DNA from: Pseudochelatococcus sp050946405
GTDB lineage: Bacteria; Pseudomonadota; Alphaproteobacteria; Rhizobiales; Beijerinckiaceae
Direction: 5' to 3'
Assembly (NCBI RefSeq): GCF_050946405.1
Contig: NZ_JBMNUS010000008.1
Coordinates: 124,001-188,000 of the forward strand
DNA: 64,000 bases
The notes beneath the pieces were generated by a model that saw nothing but the letters and a program-made list of their open reading frames with translations, was not told the origin of the DNA and made no database searches. How positions within the stretch are numbered: the first letter of the stretch is position 1; each line of letters begins with the position of its first letter. The translations under genes and the position numbers were made by a program. Of the stretch, positions 17,124 through 24,670 are shown in pieces.

Positions 17124-17546
17124 ATGAGCGCGCCATCTCCTTCCCCGACTTCCCCGCACGAGGAGGCCATTGCCGCACTCGCCGCCGCCGGCGGCAACGC
17201 GGCCGCCGCCATCGCGGCGATCGAGGCCTGGCGGCGGCAGCGCAGGAACCGGACCGAACCGGACTGGCACGGCCTGCTGACCCAGATCGGCGACAGGCTG
17301 CGCGAGATCGAGCGCGCGCCCTACGTGAGCAACGACCGTGCCGTCCGGCGTCTTCTCGCGGCTCTCACACGCGCCAGGAGCATGCCGGATCTTCTGCTGC
17401 TGATCGACCAGTTGGCCGAGCGTGTTGCCGTGGTGCTCGCTCAGGTGCAATCGGCGGAGATCGTTCCTCCCGTGGCCCCATCCGCGCCCCCATCCCCGCC
17501 CGCCGCGAGAAAAATCCCCGCCAGGCGCATGAAGCTCAGGCTCTGA
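17124..17546 (+). CDS. Unknown helical protein, first gene of the T3SS-like operon
   Basis: A 140-residue protein I do not recognise. The N-terminus is Ser/Pro-rich (MSAPSPSPTSP), followed by alanine-rich helix (AALAAAGGNAAAAIAAIEAW), a basic stretch RRQRRNRTEPDW, and a leucine-rich helix (about 75-115, with LLLLIDQLAERVAVVLAQ). The C-terminus is a Pro/Ala-rich basic tail. No membrane span or signal peptide. The start at 17124 has AAGGA upstream. It lies 17 bases before the 642-residue gene, so the two are probably cotranscribed. In the Yersinia lcrGVH-yopBD operon a small chaperone gene precedes the tip protein gene; whether this is its counterpart is speculation from position only. Confidence 0.6.
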   Translation: MSAPSPSPTSPHEEAIAALAAAGGNAAAAIAAIEAWRRQRRNRTEPDWHGLLTQIGDRLREIERAPYVSNDRAVRRLLAALTRARSMPDLLLLIDQLAERVAVVLAQVQSAEIVPPVAPSAPPSPPAARKIPARRMKLRL

Positions 17547-17563
17547 CCGTCAAGGAGAGCACC

Positions 17564-19492
17564 ATGTCGATTTCAACTTCTCTCCCCGAAAGCACCGTCT
17601 ATTATTCGGAGACGGATGCGGAAACGCAAACCGCCGCTACCACCGGGAGCGGGCAAGCCGAAAGCGGACAAACCGAAACCGCGGAGACGACAGGCGCCGC
17701 GGCGCAGGGGAGCGCCGCGTCGACGGTGATCGAGACGCCGGCTTCCGAATCGCTGCTGTCCGCTCTCGCGGCGGAGGCGGAAACCCTTGCGGCGGCCGAT
17801 TCTCTCGCAACAGTGACACCGATGGCCGCCACCGCGACCGCGACGACTGCGGCTTCCGTTGTTTCCGCCAGCGAATGGGCGAGCGCGGACGAAAACTACA
17901 TCCTCGCCAACGGCACCATGCTTACCTTCACGTCGGTCGCGCAGGCGAGAGCGATCCTCGGGCTCGACGCGACGCAGTTGCCCGATGGCTCGCCCCTCAC
18001 CTACATGGTGATCAAGAACGAGTCGACCAGTGATACCAAATGGCTGCCCGTGACGCTGAAACGCAACGGGAAGGGTAATTTCCTCAATCAGGAGGAAAAC
18101 ACCGTCACGCCCGTCGCCGCCGGCGCCATCTATACGAGCAGCCACTCGTCGCCGCCGAGCACCATCACCGTGGGCGGGGTAACGAAGTCGTTCGAGGACT
18201 ATTTTCTCGCCCTGCATTCCGCCGATCAGACCGCCATTCTCATCCGATACGGATTGGTGGACACCAGCCCGCCCGCCCTCTACATGGAATTACCCGCCGG
18301 CTCCTCCAATCCCACGCTGACGGCCGTGCTGAACGACGCGGGAACGAAGCCGATCATCCTGGAGCAGCTCGACAGCCAGGCCATCGGCCTGCTGTCCGAA
18401 TCGGAACAGGCGGCCGTCGTCGATCGCCCGGGTTTCGCTAACGTGGCGCTGAAGCTGGGGCTGTCGACCACGGTGCCCGCTTCCCTGACGAGCCTTTTAA
18501 ATACCGTTAAGAACACGGCGCTACCGGCGAAGAACGGTCAGGACACGAACTTCACGGCCACCCAGAAGCAGATGTTTCTGGATGAGATCAACCTGCTCAT
18601 CAGCCAGGTCTCGGCGATGTCGGTTTTTCTGCAAAGCGAGATCGACGCGAAAGCGGCGGACATCCTGGAGCGCTTCGACCGGGCCCTCGCCTATGGCAGC
18701 CTGCCGCCGCAGCCGGAGTATTTACGCGTGAGAAACGACAAAACAAACCCTGATTCAGGTATAAGCTACTATACTTATACGATAAGTTCGGACGACAACG
18801 CGCTTCTCATCGACGGGGCGAAAAACTATTACACGCAGGAGGAGCGCCTTCTGGAGCTGGGTCGGGCGCGCGACGCGCTGGCGAGCACGCATACCGATAC
18901 CTATGGCAAGAAGCTGGATGTCCCCTCGCTCGTCTATATGTTCCAGCTTTATTACATGCTGGATGCGGAAGCACAGATTGAAATTCTCTCGGAGGATGTC
19001 GAACAACAGAACGGTTTGCTGAAAACATATAATGAAGCTCAGATTAAAATGAATGAAACAATAAGCATTGCCACGAATAGCGGAAACAAGATCAGATACA
19101 TGAACACTGGATATAGCGGTGGACATAACGTATCGGCTGAAAACGCAAAACCCATATCCATGTTTATGAAAATATTATATTCTCACAATGGATCTCCGAC
19201 TGCACAGCAGATGGTGCAGCCCGCCCATCCGCTGGAAACGTTGCGCGGGATCACGCGGCCACAATTCGAAATCGTTAATAACGAGGGCCAGCTGATACGT
19301 TACAAGAGTTCCGCCTGGTCGAATATGGCGACGCAGCTTTCCGACGCCGTGACCGTCATCAATCAGGAAACGCAGATCCAGATGAACGCCATCAGCACGG
19401 CGGAGAAGGAAAAGAACCGCTATTTCGAAATGGCCAACAACGCGCTTTCCAAACTGAACGAAGTCGTCCAGAGTATTGCCCGCGCCGTGTGA
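17564..19492 (+). CDS. Leaderless 642-residue protein, candidate needle-tip protein or effector
   Basis: Good ribosome site (AAGGAGAGCACC) before ATG 17564. The first 110 residues are Ser/Thr/Ala-rich low complexity without a hydrophobic signal. The middle has mixed sequence without a recognised domain. The last 60 residues form a helix (SDAVTVINQETQIQMNAIS, then EKEKNRYFEMANNALSKLNE) whose heptad pattern and terminal position recall the C-terminal coil of tip proteins such as LcrV and IpaD; the family is not proven and the protein is about twice the usual size. Base composition is uneven: 19021-19080 has 18 G/C in 60 bases, against roughly two thirds elsewhere, suggesting transfer. The place in the operon, ahead of XY-like and LcrH-like genes, supports an exported T3SS role. 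Confidence 0.6.
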   Translation: MSISTSLPESTVYYSETDAETQTAATTGSGQAESGQTETAETTGAAAQGSAASTVIETPASESLLSALAAEAETLAAADSLATVTPMAATATATTAASVVSASEWASADENYILANGTMLTFTSVAQARAILGLDATQLPDGSPLTYMVIKNESTSDTKWLPVTLKRNGKGNFLNQEENTVTPVAAGAIYTSSHSSPPSTITVGGVTKSFEDYFLALHSADQTAILIRYGLVDTSPPALYMELPAGSSNPTLTAVLNDAGTKPIILEQLDSQAIGLLSESEQAAVVDRPGFANVALKLGLSTTVPASLTSLLNTVKNTALPAKNGQDTNFTATQKQMFLDEINLLISQVSAMSVFLQSEIDAKAADILERFDRALAYGSLPPQPEYLRVRNDKTNPDSGISYYTYTISSDDNALLIDGAKNYYTQEERLLELGRARDALASTHTDTYGKKLDVPSLVYMFQLYYMLDAEAQIEILSEDVEQQNGLLKTYNEAQIKMNETISIATNSGNKIRYMNTGYSGGHNVSAENAKPISMFMKILYSHNGSPTAQQMVQPAHPLETLRGITRPQFEIVNNEGQLIRYKSSAWSNMATQLSDAVTVINQETQIQMNAISTAEKEKNRYFEMANNALSKLNEVVQSIARAV

Positions 19493-19530
19493 CGGCGTGC
19501 ACACGGTTCACCATCGGAAAGCCTTGATCC

Positions 19531-19953
19531 ATGCCACTCGACCCGCGAATCGATGCGGTGGGGCACTTCCCCCGGCGTGTCGAAGACCTCGATATCGGCA
19601 TCGAATCCATTTCCCGCTGGCGGGTGCGCGATGAATTTCACCTGCCGCAGGAGCCGGTCGGCGCGCCGGCGTGGAAGCCGGCCTACCGCCCGCTTCACGA
19701 CGTGCTTCACCGGCCGACGCTGGACGAGCGCCTGCCGGACCTGCTCCAGCCGGCGACGGTCGCGCCGGAGCTGATGGCCCCCGCCGGCCTCGCCGACACG
19801 CGGCTGGACGTGCGCACGCTGCTCGCCGCGCACATCGCGCTTTCCGATGGCCCGCGCCGGGCCGTGCTGGAGCAGGCGCTGGACCTGATCGACGGCAACC
19901 TGCTGCTCGATGCCGAGGTGCGCGCCTCGCTCGCCGCGCTCTATCGCGGATGA
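19531..19953 (+). CDS. sctX: Type III secretion protein, YscX/SctX-like
   Basis: A 140-residue protein. Its middle reads VEDLDIGIESISRWRVRDEF followed by LPQEPVGAPAWKPAYRP; as I recall, YscX has a comparable early block (IGIEKLSAISLEEL...LPERYALPP...). The C-terminal helix (ALDLIDGNLLLDAEVRASL) resembles the YscX end that binds YscY. The stronger argument is context: the next gene overlaps by four bases (ATGA at 19950) and reads as YscY, and the two always occur as a pair in Ysc-type systems. In Yersinia YscX is an early exported protein needed for secretion. No signal peptide. On sequence alone the call would be weak. Confidence 0.55.
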   Translation: MPLDPRIDAVGHFPRRVEDLDIGIESISRWRVRDEFHLPQEPVGAPAWKPAYRPLHDVLHRPTLDERLPDLLQPATVAPELMAPAGLADTRLDVRTLLAAHIALSDGPRRAVLEQALDLIDGNLLLDAEVRASLAALYRG

Positions 19954-20366
19954 GCAGGGTCGTCGGCCGCCATCCGCCCGCCAGCGCCGCCGCTCCCACC
20001 CGGCGGGAGCGGGATTTTCTGCTGCTCAACATTTTCGTGCTGGCGCAGCACGGCTATTTCGCCCGTGCGCGCACGCTGGCCGACGCGCTTCACCTGATGG
20101 GCGACACGGCGACGGAAGTGCTTTTCGCCCGCGCCATCGCGCGCTTCCTGATGCAGGACTGGGCCGACACGCTGCGCGCGCTGGAGGAACTGGACCATGC
20201 CGATCCGATCGAGCGTTTCGGCGCTTACCGCCCCACCCTCCACCAGCGCATGCGTCGCTACATGAAGGCGCGCAGCCTGTTCGCGCTCAACCTGCACGAC
20301 AGCGCCGGCGACACACTGGAAGCCTATTTGCGCCATGGAACAAGCGGGCTGGAAGAGCCCGAGTGA
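19950..20366 (+). CDS. sctY: Type III secretion TPR chaperone, YscY/SctY-like
   Basis: A 138-residue TPR-type helical protein. The stretch TRRERDFLLLNIFVLAQHGY closely follows the YscY N-terminus as I recall it (KRQQEFLLLN...LQCGHAERA), continuing with ARARTLADALHLMGD. A second helix pair follows (ARAIARFLMQDWADTLRALE), then MKARSLFALNLHDSAGDTLE as the last repeat. YscY chaperones YscX and contacts the export gate protein YscV in Yersinia. The start overlaps the stop of the preceding gene, implying coupled synthesis of the two partners in equal amounts. Other small TPR T3SS chaperones (YscG, HrpB1) are alternatives. Confidence 0.65.
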   Translation: MSRVVGRHPPASAAAPTRRERDFLLLNIFVLAQHGYFARARTLADALHLMGDTATEVLFARAIARFLMQDWADTLRALEELDHADPIERFGAYRPTLHQRMRRYMKARSLFALNLHDSAGDTLEAYLRHGTSGLEEPE

Positions 20367-20498
20367 TCCGCGCCGGCATCAAAATTCCGCAAACGGCGCG
20401 CAGGTGTCATTTACGGCACAGATGAGGAAGGCGAAGGGCTGTAGCTTCCGGGCATTGGATGGCGGTCGCGCCGTCAGCACAATCCGGGGGATTTCACG

Positions 20499-21083
20499 AT
20501 GTCCTTTCTCGACGTCACGCCGCCCACGCCGGCCGAGGCGAAGGCCGCATCGGCCGCCTACAAACACGTTGCCGGAAAATTCTTTCGCAATGTCCACGGT
20601 ATCGACCGCGATCCCGATGAAGTCTTCGCGGAAGTCTTCAAGGCCATGGACGCCGGGCGCACGCCGAAAAACACCCTCGGCCTGACGAGCGAGCACATCG
20701 AAGCCCTTCTCGCCACCGCGCACAACCTGATTCAGGCCGGCGCGCTTCCCGAGGCGCAGGAAAAGCTGCTGCTGGCCATGATGCTGGATCCGCACGAGGC
20801 GCGGGCGATCTACGCCGCCGCGGTGACGCTCCAGATACAGCGCCGCTATGCGGACGCAGGCCGCATCTACGCCTGCTACGTTTATGCGAAGCCGGACGAT
20901 CCCGCGGGCTATCTGCGAATCGGCGAATGCCTGCTGGGCGAGGGCGTGCTTGACGAGGCGCGGGAGTTCGTGGCCGGCGCGCTCTCCACCGCCGAAGAGG
21001 CGAAGGATGCGCTGACCGCCGAGCAGGCCAGGAAGGTACTTGCTGTCATCGACGCACGACGCTCGATCATCAGCAAGGAATGA
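20499..21083 (+). CDS. LcrH/SycD-like TPR chaperone of T3SS translocators
   Basis: A 194-residue protein with about three TPR units: TAHNLIQAGALPEAQEKLLL, IYAAAVTLQIQRRYADAGRI, and YLRIGECLLGEGVLDEAREF. The order and the alternating small/large residue pattern match class II chaperones of the LcrH/SycD family, which hold the two translocators in a secretable state. It directly precedes the YopB-like and YopD-like genes, the standard lcrH-yopB-yopD arrangement. The first 60 residues are non-repeat and may be a dimerisation region, as in SycD. A 132-base gap separates it from the YscY-like gene, so an internal promoter is possible. Confidence 0.7.
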   Translation: MSFLDVTPPTPAEAKAASAAYKHVAGKFFRNVHGIDRDPDEVFAEVFKAMDAGRTPKNTLGLTSEHIEALLATAHNLIQAGALPEAQEKLLLAMMLDPHEARAIYAAAVTLQIQRRYADAGRIYACYVYAKPDDPAGYLRIGECLLGEGVLDEAREFVAGALSTAEEAKDALTAEQARKVLAVIDARRSIISKE

Positions 21084-21148
21084 TTTCAAACCATCAGCTT
21101 TCATCGGCAGGATGATCATGCCTGCGCATCGATACTGGAGATCGTTTC

Positions 21149-22165
21149 ATGTCCGTCAGCAATGTTGGCAACGAATATTACACCTCCACCTCTACCACCT
21201 ACACCGTGACCACCACGACGACGGGAAGCACCGGCGCGGGCTCGGGCGTCAACGGCACGACCACCGCCGTGCCGGACAGCGGCGGATCGGCTGCCGCCGG
21301 AGCGGCTCAACTCTTCCTCAACGCCCTGGCGCATCTCGGCACGATGCTGTCGTCGCTGGGGTCGACCGATACCGAAACGCTGGTGCGGGAGATCATGGCC
21401 GCGATGGATGAGGCGTCGAAGGAGAACGCGGAAGTCTCCATCGAGGCAACGACCGCGCAGCAGCAGGCAGAGGCCGCGAAGCGTGCCGAGGAGAACGAAA
21501 AGGCCCTGAAAGCGCAGGAGAAGGCCGACAACAAGTCCAGGGGTAACGGGCTCTTCGCCAAGGTCAGCTCCTATATGGGCGTTGCCGCGTCGGTCATCTC
21601 CGTCGGCGCCCTCGCCTTCGCGGCCGGCCCCGGCATCGTTGCCGCCGCGGGCCTCATCGCCACTCTGGCCGTGACCGACCTGATCCTCAAGGAAACGACC
21701 GGCATGGGCATCGGCGGGCATATCGGCAAGGAGATCGCCGGCGATGAGGGGGCCAAATGGGGCGACCTCGCCTTCACGGCCGCGCTGCTTCTGGCCTCCG
21801 TCGCGCTTGGCTTCGGCGCGGCCAGCGCTTCTTCCTCCGTTGCCATGATCTCGGTGGGCGCAAAGACCGCGGATGCCGTCAAGACCGCCACTCTGGTGCT
21901 CGTGGCGTCGACATCCCTCATGCAGGCCGGTTCGACCGCCGACACCACCGCGCATGGTTACGAAGCCGACATGGCGCAGTCGGAGGCGAAGAAGCAGGCC
22001 GCGGATGCGTCCGAATACGCGGCCGAAACGGCATTCACCGAGGAATACATGCAGTTGCTGCTGGATACGCTGAAGAAGGTCGGCGAGATCATGGCCGCCG
22101 TCCTCGAATCTCTCGCTGCGGAAAAAGATGACGACGGCCGCACCCTCGCCGGCGTCAAGTTCTGA
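21149..22165 (+). CDS. sctE: T3SS translocator, YopB/SseC/SctE-like
   Basis: A 338-residue protein with the classic layout of the large translocator. Residues 1-45 are Ser/Thr/Gly-rich without a signal peptide. Residues 90-130 form a charged coil (EATTAQQQAEAAKRAEENEK) that leads into GLFAKVSSYMG at 134-144, the junction typical of the SseC family. Two hydrophobic regions follow (about 141-178 and 205-240), separated by a loop with GHIGKEIAGDEGAKWGD. A C-terminal amphipathic helix spans about 278-325. Such proteins insert into the host membrane and form a pore with the YopD-type partner, encoded next. RBS is GGAG before ATG 21149. Its upstream neighbour is the LcrH-like chaperone. Confidence 0.75.
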   Translation: MSVSNVGNEYYTSTSTTYTVTTTTTGSTGAGSGVNGTTTAVPDSGGSAAAGAAQLFLNALAHLGTMLSSLGSTDTETLVREIMAAMDEASKENAEVSIEATTAQQQAEAAKRAEENEKALKAQEKADNKSRGNGLFAKVSSYMGVAASVISVGALAFAAGPGIVAAAGLIATLAVTDLILKETTGMGIGGHIGKEIAGDEGAKWGDLAFTAALLLASVALGFGAASASSSVAMISVGAKTADAVKTATLVLVASTSLMQAGSTADTTAHGYEADMAQSEAKKQAADASEYAAETAFTEEYMQLLLDTLKKVGEIMAAVLESLAAEKDDDGRTLAGVKF

Positions 22166-22319
22166 CGTTTTTTCAATCGGATGGACACGTCCGGTCTGTC
22201 CGGTTTCGCTCCGCGGCGTCCGCTCGGCACGGGGCTTCCCCGAAGCCGGTTCGGAGCGGGCGCGTCGGCGCGGGTTGTTTGAAGATCATATTTCAACATC
22301 GTTTCGGAGAGGTCCGATC

Positions 22320-23507
22320 ATGAGCGCATCCAGTGTTTCTACCGGCGCTTCCGTCAAGTCCTACGACAGCACCCAGTCCTACGACAGCACTCGGACGGAC
22401 AGCATCGATACGGTGGCGGTTGCGACCGCCGGCAAGGGCAATTACGGCGACAGCGGTGCGCTTCCGCCGGCCAGCGTACTGGCCGGCCTTCAGATCTCCG
22501 ACTATGCCGGCGACCTGAGCCCGGAGGATGTCGAGGTCCTCGATGCCGCCCTCATCAAGCTGGAGGCGCTGTTCAACCAGCTTGTCGGCGGCAGCGCCAA
22601 ATCCGCGAGCACGGCCGGCACGACGGCAAGCTCGGAAGACACGGAGACGCTGACCGACGAGGAGCTTCAGGCTCTCCGCGATTCTCTGTACGCCGGCGCC
22701 CGTGACACCAGCCTGCTGGCCAAGCTGATCATCGAGGCCTCGAATCAGACGTTCCAGTCGGAACGTCTGGCGACGCTCGCCTTCGCCGAAGTGGCCAAGT
22801 CGTTCCTGCTCGGCCAGGCCGACAAGATGATGGATGCGGCGAAGAAGATGGAGGATATGGCGATCGGCAATGCCGTCATCGGCGGTGTTTCGGGGTTCGT
22901 ATCGTTCGCCGGCGGCGTCATGGCGGCCAGGGGCGCAGGCAGTGCGGTCCGGACTCAAACTCAAACGACGTCGACCGTCACTCCAGGGGCCACGACCAAT
23001 ACTGCGACGCCTGCGCCGTCGTCCGGCGCTGCTACTCCGGTTGCGTCTGAGGCGACAGCTCCTGCACCTGCTGCCGCTCCCGCGGCTACACCTGAAACGA
23101 CCGCTCCTGCGGCTGCTCCCGCTGATGGCGGCTCCCCGCAAGCTTCCCCCCCGGCCGACGGCGGCGCCCAGGCCGGCGGCGCTTCCGGCAAGACGGGGAA
23201 CGCATCGGACGATGTCGCCTCGGCGGGCGACGCCGCAAGAGCCCATTCCATGATAATGCAAGGTCTTGGAATGGTCTTGAATGCCGGTAAGGAAGCCGGT
23301 AGCGGCTTCTGGGGCGCCGAGATCAAGGTTCTCGAAGCCGAGGGCAGCGAGGAGGCGGCAAAAGCGCAGGAGACCAATGCCCAGATGAGCATGGAGCAGA
23401 ACATCGTGCAGGCGCTGGTCACGACGGTCAGTTCGCTCATCCAGTCCATCAAGGAAATCCTCGAGGCCGATCAGCAGGCCAAGGAGGCCGTCACCCGCAA
23501 GGGCTGA
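22320..23507 (+). CDS. sctB: T3SS translocator, YopD/SctB-like
   Basis: A 395-residue leaderless protein with a Ser/Thr/Asp-rich start (SYDSTQSYDSTRTDSID contains a repeated SYDST). Residues 140-180 form an amphipathic helix. A single hydrophobic segment lies at about 181-205 (AIGNAVIGGVSGFVSFAGGV). A Pro/Ala/Thr-rich linker follows (about 215-300), then C-terminal helices, including NAQMSMEQNIVQALVTTVSS. One membrane-active segment followed by C-terminal helices is the YopD/EspB/SipC plan, and the position directly after the YopB-like gene agrees. The long Pro/Ala linker is unusual and might be an expansion specific to this lineage. RBS GGAGAGG precedes ATG 22320. The 154-base gap before it carries no gene. 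Confidence 0.68.
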   Translation: MSASSVSTGASVKSYDSTQSYDSTRTDSIDTVAVATAGKGNYGDSGALPPASVLAGLQISDYAGDLSPEDVEVLDAALIKLEALFNQLVGGSAKSASTAGTTASSEDTETLTDEELQALRDSLYAGARDTSLLAKLIIEASNQTFQSERLATLAFAEVAKSFLLGQADKMMDAAKKMEDMAIGNAVIGGVSGFVSFAGGVMAARGAGSAVRTQTQTTSTVTPGATTNTATPAPSSGAATPVASEATAPAPAAAPAATPETTAPAAAPADGGSPQASPPADGGAQAGGASGKTGNASDDVASAGDAARAHSMIMQGLGMVLNAGKEAGSGFWGAEIKVLEAEGSEEAAKAQETNAQMSMEQNIVQALVTTVSSLIQSIKEILEADQQAKEAVTRKG

Positions 23508-23603
23508 GGCTGACGACCGGCCCGACCGGGGCCGGTCAACCAACATGGACGGGCATGCGATGAACAGGCCGGTAACGGGCGGACACGGACGGGGAGTCAT
23601 TCG

Positions 23604-24086
23604 ATGAACGGCTTCCGCAGCGTCGTCGGCGAATTATGGGACGCGCTCGGCCTCGGCGCGCCCGCCTTCGCGGCTGACGACTCGATCATGCTGGAGACGG
23701 AAACGGTGGCGGTTCGCCTGAGCCCCGGCAACGGCGGCCGGCGGATGGTGCTTTCCGCCGCCATACGCCCGCTTGCCGACGATGCGCACGAGCGCGCCGT
23801 GCAGGTGCGGCAGGTGCTGCAAAGCAACATGCGCCATCTGCGCGTCAGCCCCGCATCGGTGCTTGTGCGCGGCACGGATAGCGGAGAGGCGATCGTCATC
23901 CAGCGTAATATAGACTACTCATATGGTGGAACGGGAGCTGTGGCGGAGGCAATAGACAGGTTTTGCATCCATTTTTCGAACGTATACAGGCTTCTGTCCG
24001 GTGAGGAAGCGGGCAATGGCGGTCATCAGAATACCCGTGTCGACGGTGGAAAATCGCAGGATTCGGAATTTATTTTTCGTCTTTGA
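23604..24086 (+). CDS. Class I T3SS chaperone, CesT/SycE-like
   Basis: A 160-residue acidic protein with the alternating alpha/beta pattern of CesT-type chaperones: an N-terminal helix (SVVGELWDALGLG), beta strands (SIMLETETVAVRLSP and RRMVLSAAIRPL), a helix with a following strand (AVQVRQVLQSNMRHL, SPASVLVRG, GEAIVIQRNIDY), and a C-terminal helix (GAVAEAIDRFCIHFSNVYRL). Class I chaperones bind the N-terminal part of one or a few effectors. A possible client is the 642-residue protein or the divergent coiled-coil protein. GGGGAG precedes the ATG. The last part, from about 23900, and the following 40 bases are markedly AT-richer. Confidence 0.62.
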   Translation: MNGFRSVVGELWDALGLGAPAFAADDSIMLETETVAVRLSPGNGGRRMVLSAAIRPLADDAHERAVQVRQVLQSNMRHLRVSPASVLVRGTDSGEAIVIQRNIDYSYGGTGAVAEAIDRFCIHFSNVYRLLSGEEAGNGGHQNTRVDGGKSQDSEFIFRL

Positions 24087-24126
24087 GCATTTATACTTTT
24101 AGAACGTTGCGTTCGGGAGGCATGAA

Positions 24127-24624
24127 ATGACTGTCACGGAATCCGCTGCAACCGCGCTGCCCGGCGGGGAGGCCTCTTCGTCGGCGCAATCACCGTCGTT
24201 GAGCAAGCTTCTCGGCCTTGAGGTGAAACATCTGCTGGTGGGGCTCGACATCGCGGCGGGAATGCTCCGGCGCGGAGAGCAGGACAAGGCGATGCGGATG
24301 TATGCCGCCCTCGTGTTCTGCGAGCCAACGGAGATCCGTTTTCAGGTCGGTCTGGCGTCGTGCGCGCTGGAGATGAAGGAATATCACCTCGCCATGCAGG
24401 CGGCATCGGCGATCGTTTCGTTTTTTCCTGACAATCCCGTGGGCTATTTCATTTCCGGTCGCGCCGCTTTCGGCCTGCGCGATCTCGACGCCGCCATCGG
24501 CGACCTTCGCGAAGCCGTGCGTCTCGCCGAGGCGGCAGGCGACACCGCCATGCAGCGGGATGCGTCATCCATTCTGGAGCGTGCCGTGATTGCGGGGGAA
24601 ATGCGGGCACAGGCGGCACAGTGA
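24127..24624 (+). CDS. TPR protein, LcrH/SycD-like chaperone (second copy)
   Basis: A 165-residue helical protein with TPR units: AAGMLRRGEQDKAMRMYAAL, RFQVGLASCALEMKEYHLAM, and YFISGRAAFGLRDLDAAIGD. This is the three-repeat form of T3SS class II chaperones. It differs clearly from the copies at 20499 and 24671, so it probably serves a different substrate. GGGAGG lies just upstream; a two-codon frame (ATGAAATGA) overlaps the start. It lies 40 bases after the CesT-like gene. Confidence 0.62.
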   Translation: MTVTESAATALPGGEASSSAQSPSLSKLLGLEVKHLLVGLDIAAGMLRRGEQDKAMRMYAALVFCEPTEIRFQVGLASCALEMKEYHLAMQAASAIVSFFPDNPVGYFISGRAAFGLRDLDAAIGDLREAVRLAEAAGDTAMQRDASSILERAVIAGEMRAQAAQ

Positions 24625-24670
24625 CGGCTGCGGTGGAAACCGTGCGACGGGCAGTTTCGGGAGGTATTTC

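Noticed and set aside
18755..19126. A 123-codon minus-strand frame in the AT-rich part of the 642-residue gene
   Set aside because: No ribosome site, and the plus-strand frame is continuous with the rest of the gene and the operon.
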